Numbered from the stretch's first letter, positions 11,570 through 22,216 are shown. The stretch: 64,000 bases of DNA from Distichodus sexfasciatus (GCA_032718565.1 JAVGVS010000310.1:62001-126000); one strand, 5' to 3'. The notes: generated from the letters alone by a model not told the origin. Numbers and translations: made by a program.

Positions 11570-12055
11570 CTTCCATTTAGGCTATTTATCAGATGCTCAT
11601 ACCCATAACTCTTTATATGAACAACTTGGCACTAAGAGTCTTGCTCAGGGAGCCAATGATGGTAGTAGCAAAGATGGCAAAGAACTGGATTTGAAGCTAC
11701 AACCTCTTGATCAAGAAATGAGGGTCCTATCAATCACACCATCACAGCACCAGATCAAAGGAGGAACTTAGGGTTAAGAGTCTTGCACATGAGCTCAGTG
11801 GTGGAAGTGCCAGAAATGGGAGAGAGCTGGATTTGAGCCTACAATTTTGTGGCCCCAAACTCATTCCACACCAGTAGACCACCATGCAGGAGCAACTTAG
11901 GGTTGAGGAACTTGCTCAGAGGCCCAGGGGTGGACGCATTGGAGGAAGGATATCAGACTCGAACTCACAAACACTTTTTCAAAATTGGGATTTGAAACAG
12001 TCACCTTCCAGGAGCAACTCCCTAACAATTAGAGTACCACTCTCTTATATAATGT
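11570..12055 (-). mobile_element. SINE family B with triplicated body
   Basis: Starts with the tail, TTTATCAGATGCTCATACCC, which is the complement of the family's 3' end. The body phrase GGAGGAACTTAGGGTTAAGA is then present three times (about 11628, 11760 and 11890), each followed by a GGATTTGAA- or GACTCGAAC-type tRNA B-box complement. The whole ends at CTCCCTAACAATTAGAGTACC. An open frame at 11502-11771 is incidental. Confidence 0.65.
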
Positions 12056-13400
12056 TCAAGATCTGGGCTACCTACTCTTTGCTGGTGTTTAATCTTGCAT
12101 GTCCATGACCCCAAAACGTGTCTGACTCCAGAACCTTCCTTCTGATTCAAAACGTTCAAACTTGACCCTGCAGGACCAACAGGCGCCACCTACTGACAAC
12201 TTGTTGTAAAGTATATCTCCGAGTTGCTACGCAAGGAGGGAATCCTGTGACTGCACGGACAACACCAAGTGCAAATTACACCTGCTTGACAGGGTTAAGG
12301 AGGAAATGCCATCACTTGAACATGAGGTTTAAAAAAAAAATTCACAAAGACGAGTTAATTCCCATAATTAAGGCATCGTTGTGCAATGTTGCACTGTCAG
12401 GTGAGGCGCGGTGCGGTAGGGGCCAAATTTGGCTCTCATTATCAGGCATTTTAGAAGTGATGTTTCCCTGACACCAACCAGAGTGTCTCCACCTGCTATC
12501 TGCCTCTGGTGTGCATAACGTCCAGCTCATTACTGGCCCGCGGACCGGTCAGCTCCGGCAAGGCTCAAGGACCCTAATGAGGCTATGAGTACCCCTCCTG
12601 CTTCCCGCTTCCCGCTGCCTAGCCACCCACTGCAATCTGGATCCACATGAAAGGAGAATCTATGTCAAAAAACCCTAGATGACAACCCCCCCCAAACCAA
12701 CGCCCTGTTCAGTCTTTCCTGGACGTTCCCAGCTTTGAAAGCAGATAAGTGAGACTTCTTTGGCTTTTTTGTCTAACGATTTTGGTAAGGTCATCGCAAA
12801 TCTGTCACCGGTAATTACCGCTGGCCAGCTCGTTACTTCCTAGATGTCGACACTGGATGGATCAGATCTCTTTTTTTTTCTTCCCCCAGCATACACCCAA
12901 AGTCCTAGAGACCCAATCTGGATGCTAAATGACAGTGCATGTGATAGAAGCTCGTTATTGCAAAACGGCAAACAAGAAAAGATGACAGTGCAGGTTCCAA
13001 AGTTCTGCTGCCCATATTATTAGCAAGAGCAGATGATGTAAGGGGCAAAAGTTCACTTTTATCTCTTTTTTGGGGATTGTTACTTCTAAGAGGAGGGTGA
13101 AAACTCTGATGTCAGCTGAGATCATATGACAAACAATTATGTAATAGGAATCGGAAGATATGATTAATGTTGCACTTGTAATACCAATCTAACCCAGACT
13201 TGATTGCCTTTTTTTGCCTCCCAAATGCTTTCCAGATAAGTACAGAATGTACCTTAAATTCTACAAGCACTGGAGTCAATGCAATGCAATGAATGATGAA
13301 GGCAGGACAATTGCTTTCAGATCTGTATTTTTGTCGCATGGTGGAATGTCAAATGGAACCTGGCATCAATAAAGGATTAGGCCTGCAAACAAACAGCACT
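12056..13400. other. Unique sequence, no recognised gene
   Basis: Mixed composition, with a C run at 12688-12695, an A run at 12331-12340 and a T run at 12871-12879. No repeat, RNA or coding feature that I can support. Confidence 0.45.
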
Positions 13401-13960
13401 TCCTTTCACCATGTTTCTGAGCTCCACAATGCTCGGCCGAATAATAACTCATGCTTTCTCTCGGCCGCAGTGACAGGGGTTGGAGCGATGAGAAACTGCG
13501 GAGGCAGTAGCAGTTGAGGGGAAAGCTGCATCGCCATTTAGCCGTTATCAGGCTGGTACGACAAGACGAGTTGAGGGCGGATATCTGGGAACGATACATG
13601 GGAGCGGTGGTATCGGTTATCATCTCGCAGGGAAACGGGAACCGTCAGCCATGAAATCGTTCACCTATCTCGCGAACACAAACCCTTCAACATTGCTACA
13701 TTCGCAGGGACTCCAATCAAACAAGGTGGGGGTGACAATGCCGGCTTTCGGCCCGGTTGAACGGCTCAGCCCAAGAGAGCCTGCTCTCTTCCTCACTTCC
13801 GTGCCGGCGACGTCTACATTTCCACTACAGTGCTTGGATCTGATGGAATCGATGTCTCCCCGCTTTTACAGACATTAAAACCCACACAGGCAGACTTGCT
13901 GAGGCGGCTCGCTCTTATCTGCCCCGGAAGCTTGGCGCAGAGAGGCTTTTCACGTCATCA
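13401..13960. other. Unique CpG-containing block
   Basis: Complex sequence with scattered CpGs. Frames of 64-85 codons occur on both strands with no recognisable domain. It could hold a conserved non-coding element or an unannotated exon; the sequence alone does not decide. Confidence 0.2.
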
Positions 13961-13974
13961 CTCTTTTGCCTATG

Positions 13975-14295
13975 TTAAATGCACACACACTTTTAGAGGA
14001 TTGTCCTCCTTGAGATTCTGCTAGACGTAAGGGAGATCCAGACTTGACGGAGATGCCAAAGGTGAAGGCAGAAACTAATGATTGGCACTTTTTCACAGGT
14101 TACAACTCATTGTTCCGTAGACTGTCACAACTGTCAATATTCTGTCACGACTCTAAATGCACATGCTTTTAGCAGTTCATTTTCCCTGAGATTTTAACAT
14201 TAGTAGCACAGGATTGTACTGAAATTCCTAAACGTAGCTCAGAGCCAGACTGCATGGAGACATTAAAGGTTGTGCCAGAAACTGCCAATCCCTTC
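13975..14295. repeat. Two-copy local duplication, ~180 bp
   Basis: AAATGCACACACACTTTTAG near 13977 recurs as AAATGCACATGCTTTTAGCA near 14155. AGACGTAAGG...GGAGATGCCAAAGG...GCAGAAACT recurs as AAACGTAGCT...GGAGACATTAAAGG...CCAGAAACT in the same order. The copies are strongly diverged. Confidence 0.6.
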
Positions 14296-14299
14296 CTTG

Positions 14300-15100
14300 A
14301 CCTGTCTTCGTTATTTCCTATGACGATTCTCAGGTACCTTTTTGTGACAGGACAGTGTTTCATGGAAGGTGTAGACGTCAAAGGTGCACCCCAAAAAAAT
14401 GGCAAATTCTTTTCCAGAGTGGGTTCGTACACCCTCAGTCCAGCCGTAAAGACTCCCATCACCCCCCAAGCCAAGCCGAGCTCACGCTTCGCAATTACGC
14501 AGCACTAATTGAAAATGTTAATCTTGTCACATTCGGGGGCAGACAGGGTTAAATTGGTAAAAAGAGCAATCCACTTCAGGGCCGTATCTCCCGTTGAAAT
14601 GAACTCGATGATTAATCCTTTATACTCCGTGGGGAATGGTGAAGGGGGGAAGAGTATCAGCAATTAAATTAACAACTACAAAGTCTACACTCCCATATGA
14701 AAGGAAGGGAAGATCATGGACGACAGATGCTTGTTCTTTTTATTTGAGAAACAGTCACCTTAAGCTTTGTTCAGGCTACGTGATTTTAAGGCATCAACAA
14801 GAAGCCCTCAATCATACACGAATCGATGGAAAGAGGAAGTGGACAAACAAGTCAGTTGATTTTGTTTGATGTCCGTTCTGAATCTTCAAGTTTGGGTTGC
14901 AACACTTCACGTTTTTTTAGGATGTTTTTGATCAATTGATTATGATTCCACGTTTGATCATCGATCAACAATTTTTTTGCTACAAAGACAGGATCAAACT
15001 AACTTGACGACTCCCAGATATCAGCAGTCGCCAGTGAGTTACAGCCAATCAGATCAGTCAACGGAAGAAAGGCAGGAAACAAACAAGTCGAAATACTTAA
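14300..15100. other. Unique sequence, no recognised gene
   Basis: No repeat or gene recognised. A palindrome-rich stretch (TGATCAATTGATTATGATTC and TGATCATCGATCAAC) lies at 14929-14970 and may be the edge of a decayed hAT-like element. Confidence 0.4.
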
Positions 15101-15104
15101 GATA

Positions 15105-15898
15105 TCAATATGATAATATTATCGATGTGTTGAAGTAGACTTTTTTTTATGTCTGATACAATACAGATATTGTAAATTTGGAAATCTGCCAATACAATGC
15201 AAACCCAATACAGTCTCTGATAGGGGTGTGAATCAAAAACCGGTTCCGACTTGTGCACCTCCAACGTTATTGATTCCTCTTAACGATTCACACATTTACC
15301 AGCATGTTTTCCGGTTTTCCCCAAGTTTTGTGTCACAGTACATTACGTCACACTCTCTGCGCTCTCTACCTTCAACCGTGAGGAATCATGACGCATAAAT
15401 GATCTGTTTTCGATATAAACAAACATGCAGTGTTTGTTAGCACGCATGACTCTCACAGGAAAGTCCTTCATTCACTAAAACGTTCCAGGTCAGTTAAATC
15501 TTCCCATTCATTACAGACAAAACATATATTTGATAAATAACAACAACCAGCGTTCTACTCACAGTACAGCCATTTACTTGATATTGTGCTGTGCGCTATT
15601 GTGCTGTGGCTCTCATATGGAATGGCGACATGGCAAAAAATGTACTTCTCTTCGAGCAACCGATAAGAGAATTGATAAGGAATTGGACTGATAGGCAGAA
15701 TCGACAATGGCATTGATATTTATAAAATCTTATCAATTCCCACCCTTAGTCTCTAAAGCTTCTTTAAACAGAAAACAGAAACAATGCTTTAAAAATGTCT
15801 GAATACAATGATACCTGATCCAGGTATTGTTGTCATTACCAGACCGATATCTGATTCACAAATCGAATCAGTGCCATCTTTAATCGTTACACCCCTAG
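15105..15898. mobile_element. hAT-like remnant carrying a nested insertion
   Basis: The right end is ATCGTTACACCCCTA (to 15898). Phrases such as GTCTGATACAATACAGATATT (left part) and GTCTGAATACAATGATACCTG (right part) sit on either side of a complete younger element at 15221-15748. The left terminus is not clear. Confidence 0.45.
15213..15756. mobile_element. Short hAT-like element with 8-bp target duplication
   Basis: The element proper is 15221-15748 (528 bp). Its left end, TAGGGGTGTGAATCA, is inverted at the right end, which on the opposite strand reads TAAGGGTGGGAATTGA. It is flanked by GTCTCTGA (15213-15220) and GTCTCTAA (15749-15756), an 8-bp duplication with one mismatch. An 8-bp duplication is the established hAT signature. 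The interior encodes no transposase, so it would have moved in trans. Confidence 0.75.
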
Positions 15899-15899
15899 T

Positions 15900-16498
15900 A
15901 TACACCCAGGATTGACGTCGTTTTTCCTTCGTTTATTTGTTCTGAGCTCTGGAAGGTAAAAAAAACGCTCGATACCAAGCAGTACGTCTGAGTCGTTGTG
16001 ACTACGACAGCCGAGAGTTTGCGGTGATATTTGTAGATAAATGTCGCCTCCCTCGGGGCTTCGCCTGCAGTCAGTTATTAGCGAAGCTTCATTGATCTCT
16101 CTTTCCAAACGACAATGATCTCTAGTTTTGTTCAGAGGCCTTTTTACGGGAAAAGTGTGTGTGGGTTAGGGGTTTGGGGGCGACTTTTCCGGGCGCAATT
16201 GTTATCGCCGAGGTGTTTTCCCAAGCCTGTCCATTTTTTTTTTTTATCGCATCGCAATTGGAAGAGGGAAAGAGAAGCAGCGGGATGCGAAATTGACCCT
16301 CTTCCACGACTGGTGTATTACATTTTATGGGCTCCATAAAAGCAGAAGGAAAAAAAAAAAGAAAACGACTGCAAATCCCGGGAAGCGTATGCCGAGCAAC
16401 TCAGTTCTTTTATAGCGACGAATAAAGCGTCGTAATAAAAGGCTGTTTATATAAAACCTCACAGCGGCGGCTCTCCGGAGCAAGATTTATCCGCGGCG
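15900..16498. other. Unique CpG-rich block, possible regulatory element
   Basis: CpG-containing complex sequence with a CRE-like TGACGTC at 15913-15919, an A-rich run at 16349-16360 and a GCGACGAATAAAGCGTCG near-palindrome around 16415-16432. Open frames on both strands (71-74 codons) show no domain. Confidence 0.3.
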
Positions 16499-17550
16499 AC
16501 AAATTTCATTACGGACCGACATCGTTTGCTGGCCGTAACTGAGTGCAACGGAGCACGAAAAACCCCCTGATCTTACGTCCGGTCTGAAAAAATACAAATT
16601 GACTGAATTCTGGTTTCCCTTCATCTTCCTGCTTTAAAAAGAAACTCCAACAAAACAAACAAACAGCAAAAAGGATGCTTATGATACAAACATTAAATCC
16701 AGAAAGCTAGTGCTTAGCGGTTTTGGAATGACAATTCAACAAGATCAAAATGCTAATAGGCAAGACGTTATCAAGCATTATTTTTTTGCTGTTTGTAATG
16801 GAGCTGTGTAAAGTGAAAACTCAAAAAAGATTCCATTCGCATTCCAGTGCAGAATGATAAAGGTAAATTCCAACTGAAAGTTTTCAGGCTAGTTGGTTAG
16901 TCGTATCCTTGTGGAATCGTTTGTTCATTAGTTTTTCAAATTAAAACCAAAAACCTTATCTCAAGGTTTTTTCAGTATTAATCTCCATTAATCTCCAACA
17001 CCAAAATGAAAAAAGGAAAAATGGCAAGAAATAAAGCAAAGAAATGAAAGGCAGTACATATGAAAACCTTGTTGATGTGCAAGATTTCTCAGTCGAGAAA
17101 ATTTTCATTACAACCCAATGTTGTTTGTGGTCAGAAGTGAATGCAACTGAGCGTGAAAATGATCAGATGATGTACCAACGCCTACCGTTTAGTCTGAAAA
17201 AAATACAAATAGACTGAATTTTCTGGCCTTTTAGCACAAAACAAATAAACATGCACCAAGCAAACAAACAGCAAAAGGGTGCTGATGATACATACATTAA
17301 ATCCAGAATGCTAGTGCCTAGCTAATGCGATTTTGGGCTGAAAAGAAAAAGTCAACAAGACAACATGCTAATAAAATAAGAGAAAGTTAATTTATGAAGT
17401 GCTTTTCACAGACAGTGCTGTACAACAAAGATTAAAAGAGAAAAACAAGAAAAACAAACAAAAAACTAACAAAACTGGCAAGACGTCATCAAGTGTTATT
17501 GTTTCGCCATTTGTAATAGACCTGTATAAAGTGAAAAAATGAAAGAAAAA
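16499..17550. repeat. Tandem duplication, ~600-bp unit, two copies
   Basis: Copy 1 spans about 16499-16830 and copy 2 about 17098-17550. Matching landmarks in order: GTCTGAAAAAATACAAAT, AACAGCAAAAAGG (16662 and 17267), CATTAAATCCAGAA, and GGCAAGACGT (16759 and 17477), then TGTAAAGTGAAAA. The offset grows from about 600 to 718 bp because copy 2 carries an insertion at about 17373-17476. Confidence 0.8.
17373..17476. mobile_element. Insertion inside the second duplicate
   Basis: About 104 bp absent from the first copy. It contains AAGTGCTTTTCACAGACAG and GTGCTGTACAACAAAGATTA, phrases common in a dispersed fish repeat. It therefore arrived after the tandem duplication. Confidence 0.55.
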
Positions 17551-17718
17551 ATTGTCAAAAAAGTTCAGACTGGAACTTGAAAAATGTGAAAATTGCTGGT
17601 TAACTTAATCCACAGCCAGAAACATACTGCTGAATCTGTATCGTGGGTTAGTGCTTGTTACTGTCGTGAGTGAATTCACAGGTTAAGTTCTTACAGCCGG
17701 AAACATGTAGCTGATTCT

Positions 17719-18121
17719 GGGGTGTGTTTCTCAAAAGCATAGTTGTTTACTACATTAGCAACTAACATACTGTATATTAGTACCTAACACAGTTTACATT
17801 GGCAACTAACTCAGTGTACATTAGCAACTAACATAGTGTATGTTAGCAACTAGCATAGTGTACATTAGCAACTAACACAGTGTATGTTAGCAACTAACAC
17901 AGAGTTTGTTAGCAACTAACTTAGTGTACATTAGCAACTAACAAAGTGTACATTAGCAACTAGCACAGTGTGCATTAGCAACTAACAGTGTACAATAGCA
18001 ACTAACACAGTGTACATTAGCAACTAATATAGTGTACATTAGCAACTAACATAGTGTACATTAGCAACTAACATAGTGTTGCTAACATTGTAGGCAACTA
18101 TGCTTTTGGGAAACGCACCCC
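17719..18121. mobile_element. TIR-bounded element filled by a 22-bp minisatellite
   Basis: 27-bp terminal inverted repeats (17719-17745 and 18095-18121) match at 25 of 27 positions; the shared part includes CAAAAGCATAGTTG. The interior is almost entirely a 22-bp tandem repeat of the type GTACATTAGCAACTAACATA, about 15 copies. If the right end is set at 18120, the flanking octamers CTGATTCT and CTGAATCG match at 6 of 8. The GTTAGTTGCTAA-type unit resembles sequence just inside the TIR, so the array probably grew from subterminal sequence. Confidence 0.75.
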
Positions 18122-18309
18122 TGAATCGCACACACATGCAGGTTAGCGCTCCCCAAACCACATACAGAATGAATCCGCCAGTCAACTTCCTCCAGTGCCA
18201 GTTGAAAATAAATATTTGCCGCTATGGCAGCCCTGTCTTGATACTTTGTCATTTATTTGGAAGTGCATTCATTCTCATCACAAGCTATGTATACTTTCTT
18301 CGCTAAAAA

Positions 18310-18570
18310 AAACAAACATTCAGCTGGCGATTTGGCAATACTGACTCAAGTGGCTCGCACACCCGGATCCGTTTAGTGAGTGACTCAGAGGGAGCCGAAT
18401 CCTAAAAAGGAACCGAAAGCCATCCCGCTGCTAGTTTGATGACTGATGCATCGTGGCTCAGAGTGTCAGTCGAGGTCGGCGTCGTCCTGAGTAGATGGAA
18501 CTGAATGAGAGCGGCTTTCGATGTCATTGCCTTTCCCCCGGTGCATGCTGGGATACTGGAGGTGTCGTGG
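18310..18570. other. Unique block
   Basis: Complex sequence with CpGs (GTCGAGGTCGGCGTCGTCC near 18470-18488). No domain is seen in the 106-codon minus frame that crosses it. Confidence 0.25.
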
Positions 18571-18577
18571 GAGCACA

Positions 18578-18584
18578 AACCCTC

Positions 18585-18618
<34 letters not shown>

Positions 18619-18619
18619 C
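18578..18619. repeat. Compound (CT)n-(TTTC)n microsatellite
   Basis: A CT dinucleotide run followed by TTTC units. Confidence 0.97.
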
Positions 18620-18920
18620 ATCTCCGGAGTGACGGATGAAATAATGAAATACGGCGTTCCTCGCTGTCACAGGTCAGCAAGCTCGGAGCTTGCTGCCCGA
18701 CGTTCCGAAATGCCAAAGCCATTCGTTATGAAAATGCTGTGCATTGATTTGTCAGACGCCGTAAAGCTCGATCGGATGGGTAATTTTTTAAATCTGCCTT
18801 TGCCGCCGCCGATGTTGCCATTAATACCTTTCACCGGCTCTCCGGGGTCCAAGATCGAGTTGGGATTGCTTTGGAGAATGGTTCAGTATCTGATCCTATC
18901 CAAGAGGAAGCAACATCATG
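18620..18920. other. Unique block with a 21-bp palindrome
   Basis: 18675-18695 is a perfect inverted repeat with 10-bp arms around one central base (CAGCAAGCTC, G, GAGCTTGCTG). It lies within the longest open frame of the window (18521-19093, 190 codons). That frame begins upstream of the CT microsatellite and runs into SINE and AAGTC repeats, and it has no recognisable domain, so I do not call it a gene. Confidence 0.35.
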
Positions 18921-18924
18921 CTAA

Positions 18925-19030
18925 CTGTCATTTATCAGACTTTTCCAGAGTGACTTCCAGAGTCTCCCTGGAGGAACTCGGGGCTAAGGGTCATGCCCAA
19001 GGTTCCAGCAGTGGTAGCGCAAAATGTAGT
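18925..19030 (-). mobile_element. SINE family B fragment
   Basis: TTTATCAGACTTTTCCAGAG followed by TGACTTCCAGAG, then GGAGGAACTCGGGGCTAAGG and TCATGCCCAAGG: the tail and body of the family also seen at 11570, 42216 and 55535. Confidence 0.7.
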
Positions 19031-19034
19031 ATTA

Positions 19035-19690
19035 AGCTGTTTTGGAACCTTAAGTCTTTGAGCTCAAGTCCATGTCAAACCTCAAGTGTTTGAGATTTGA
19101 GTCCATTCCAAGTCTCAAGTCTTTGAGCTCAAGTCCAAGTCATATTGCAAGTCCAAGTCAGGTCTCAAGGCTTTGAGCTTGAAAGCAGTTCAGGTTTCAA
19201 GGCTTTGAGCTGGAGTGTAAGTCACATCTCACTTATTTGAACTCAAGTCTAAGTCAAATATCAAGTCTTTGAGCTTGATTTCAAGTCAAACATCAAGTCT
19301 TCAAGGGGCAAGTTCAAGTCAAATATCAAGTCTTTGAGCTTGAGTTCAAGTCAAGTCTTAAGTCATTAAGCTCAAGATCATGTCAAGTCTGAAGTCTCTG
19401 AGTTTGAGTCCAGGTCAAACCTCAAGCTTTTGAACTTAACTTGACTTAAGTGAACTTAAGTCAAGTCTTTGAGCTCAATTTCAAGTCCAGTCTTAAGTCT
19501 TGAGGGCCAAGTTCGAGTCAGATCTAATGTCTCTGAGCTTGAGTCCAAGTCAAGTTTCAAGTCGTTGATCTTGAGGTTAGGTCAAGTCTTGAATCTCTCA
19601 GCATGAACCTAAATTTAGTCTTAAGAGCTCAATTTCAAGTCACATTTCAAGTCTTCCAGTGGCAATTTCAAATCCAAGGGCATTTTTCAA
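19035..19690. repeat. AAGTC minisatellite, ~33-bp unit
   Basis: The phrase AAGTCTTTGAGCTCAAGTCC and variants recur about twenty times with irregular spacing, blending to AAGTCAAATCTC. The array is strongly diverged. It begins directly after the SINE fragment. Confidence 0.85.
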
Positions 19691-19699
19691 TCTACAATT

Positions 19700-20160
19700 A
19701 CTTTCCACTTTTAAAATCACTTAAAAGTGGCTCTAGACTGTTTTGATTGTAAGCTTGTGTAAGTAATACTTAGAAGTGTAACTTCTGTCCATTCAGAGTC
19801 ATACATTTTGATAAATAAGACCTTCTTGCTTGCTGAACAATAAGGGTTTCCATATCTCCAAGAAATTTTAAGTCATCAACATCAAAATGATAAAATAATT
19901 TAAGACTATCTTGACTGCACTTTCCATGAGCCGATGCAATTAAAGAGCCAATAGCATGGTTCAGAAACCCACCACAGTTCCTGTTCTATTATAGTGCTGA
20001 TAATTCCAGCACATCCTGATACGGTTCACCTTTGGAAGTGGATTGGGGTTAATTGTATGCCCCCTTTTCCCTCTTTTTTGCCTCAGAACCTTTGAGATCT
20101 TCCGTCCTACAAGGGTCAGGATGTGCTGGCCTGGGCAGAGTCACTTCTTGTCAAGGCGTC
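19700..20160. other. No recognised feature
   Basis: Unique sequence of mixed composition. Confidence 0.45.
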
Positions 20161-20482
20161 AGAACTAGAAGTGAAAATCACAAGTTTCATCACGATGTGA
20201 TATTATATCGATTTAACAACTACGAATCAACGTCTGCCAATATGGTCTTCATTCAATTCAAATCAGGAGCCGGCGATCGATATAAGACAACATTATAAAT
20301 GCCGATTTGTCACCATCACTTCATTTCATATCAAAAAGCAACAAAAATAATTTGACATTTTTACTCCCGCGCTTAATAGACAGTGATGTTAATAGATGTG
20401 TTATGTCTGATCGATGGGCTTATTTATTGTCGAATCGATGTATTGATGTAGATCGATGTATCATTACACCCCTAATCAGACC
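20158..20482. mobile_element. Short hAT-like element with candidate target duplication
   Basis: Element 20166-20474. The left end is TAGAAGTGAAAATCACAAG; the right end, TCATTACACCCCTA, is its degenerate inverse. Flanking octamers GTCAGAAC (20158-20165) and ATCAGACC (20475-20482) agree at 6 of 8. The interior shares 'GGAGCCGGCGATCGATA' and 'CACCATCACTTC' with the elements at about 23556 and 53640. No coding capacity. Confidence 0.6.
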
Positions 20483-20574
20483 CAGGTGAATGAGAGAGAA
20501 AAAGAAACACATTACCCAGAATGTCTCTGTCTGCATTAGACCACTGAACGCCCCGAGATCATTAAAAAAAGTCA

Positions 20575-21045
20575 CACATCATCTAACAATGCCCCATTTC
20601 CTAGGTAATATCAAAAGTTGTCAAATCAGCAAAAGGTGCAACGACACTATTTATTTATTTATTTTCATTTCATTTTGTATTTCATCCAGTAGTTCTGCCA
20701 AACCAATGGTCACCAAAGTCAACCAATGTTTCTCAATAGACGTGTTTCCGAAGTATTAAATGATGTCGAATCAGCAAAATGTGGATCAACCCTATTTATT
20801 TTTGCCTTGTTTGCATCTTAACCGTGAAATTCTACCGAGTCAAGGGTTACTAGTCATCTAATGCTTCTCAAGTCACATTTCCTAGGTAATAGCAAAATGC
20901 TGTCAAATCAGCAAAAAGGTTCAACAACCCTATTTATTTATTTATTTATTTATAGTTAATTTGTTTGTTTGTTATGATTTTTTGTTTTTAAGATTTTTGT
21001 CCAGTAATTTTACCAAGCTGATAAACACTAAAGATGAAATGATTT
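20575..21045. repeat. Decayed tandem triplication, ~150-bp unit
   Basis: Three units share TTTCCTAGGTAATA, GTCAAATCAGCAAAA, GTGCAACGACACTATTTATT, and TCCAGTAGTTCTGCCAA with variants, in the same order. Each has its own (ATTT)n run of different length. Confidence 0.75.
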
Positions 21046-21185
21046 TCAGTAAATGCTCCAATTCAATATATTAATAACTAATAGACAAATTATTAACCGA
21101 TAATTTATCACTTAGTTGTTTAATTAGGGTCGGCTTTTAAAATAGAGGGTAGTTTAGAGACATGGAAATAATTATTGAATGACAA
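21046..21185. other. AT-rich spacer
   Basis: No feature seen between two local duplications. Confidence 0.5.
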
Positions 21186-21510
21186 AGTATAAGATTTTTT
21201 TTTTAGATCTGTAATTTCTGAATGCTCATATATAATTAATCCACAATATATTGTACAGAATAACCAGGAAATAAAGTATAAGTTATGCTTGATTTGATGA
21301 GACAGAGTGTCAAGTATGCATGAAGAAAAAAGCCCAGGAATGAGCAGTCACATCTGCATCACTTCACTTTTCAAGTCCATAATTTCTAAATGTTCATATA
21401 TAATGTGTTCACAATAAATTGTATTGTATAACCTGGAAATAAAGTGGAAATTATGTCTGATTTGATGAGACAGAGCATTACGTCTGCACAAAAAGAAAGC
21501 CAGCAAGGCG
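21186..21510. repeat. Two-copy duplication, ~180-bp unit
   Basis: TAATTTCTGAATGCTCATAT, AACCAGGAAATAAAGT and TTGATTTGATGAGACAGAG occur near 21211-21308 and again near 21387-21476 with small changes. Confidence 0.8.
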
Positions 21511-21599
21511 GTGTGTTACTGCAGGGGAAAATCTGTCCCTCCAGGGAAATCTCTCTCTTGCTTTCTCTCTTTCTCTCTTCGCAATTTCTATTCCTTCAA

Positions 21600-21960
21600 G
21601 ACTGTCCATGTTTCAATTAAACATTTCCTCCTGGTTCTTTTAATATGACATATTCCGTTCCGCCGTGTTCACAGCCGGCCGAGCTCCAGGCCTTTTTTCC
21701 TTCCTCTATCTCCACAGAATAATGCACATAACCCATATTTCCCTGTGCACAGAGTAATTATTTAGCCAAGCTCTGACCTGTATTTCCCACAAAAGAAACG
21801 CTGCTGTACTCGATTCCCGTACTGCAGGACTCCCGAGGCATGGAACAGGGTCACTTTATGCTCTCGGTGGTTAAGTCACAAAAGCTGCGGAAACTGCGGA
21901 AAGGTAATTAGCTAAACCTGCAGCCTTAAGCAAAGATAATTACACTAATAATAGAGCTAA
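21600..21960. other. Unique block, possible regulatory element
   Basis: Low-repeat sequence containing CAGAGTAATTATTTAGCCAA (about 21751) and AGGTAATTAGCTAAACCTGC (about 21902), both with TAATTA-like cores, plus a CpG-containing patch at 21657-21680. Confidence 0.3.
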
Positions 21961-22114
21961 TGATGGAGAAACTGGTTAAATAAACTCAGCATCATACTGA
22001 AAAAATAAAGTGAAACAAAACAACAATAAAAGCAGCAAAAAAGTAATAATAAAATACATTCTTCAGTATTATAACTACAAAACATAACATAAAATAATAA
22101 TTATTACTATCATG

Positions 22115-22119
22115 TGTTC

Positions 22120-22154
<35 letters not shown>

Positions 22155-22183
22155 TAATAATAATAGAAATGATAATTTCTATT

Positions 22184-22216
<33 letters not shown>

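Noticed and set aside
17750..18093. CRISPR-like array of 22-bp repeats
   Set aside because: There are no unique spacers between units, the setting is vertebrate, and the array is enclosed by transposon-like inverted ends.
18521..19093. 190-codon open frame, the longest in the window
   Set aside because: It spans a CT microsatellite, a unique block, a SINE fragment and the start of the AAGTC array; no domain, no splice context and no paralogue recognised.
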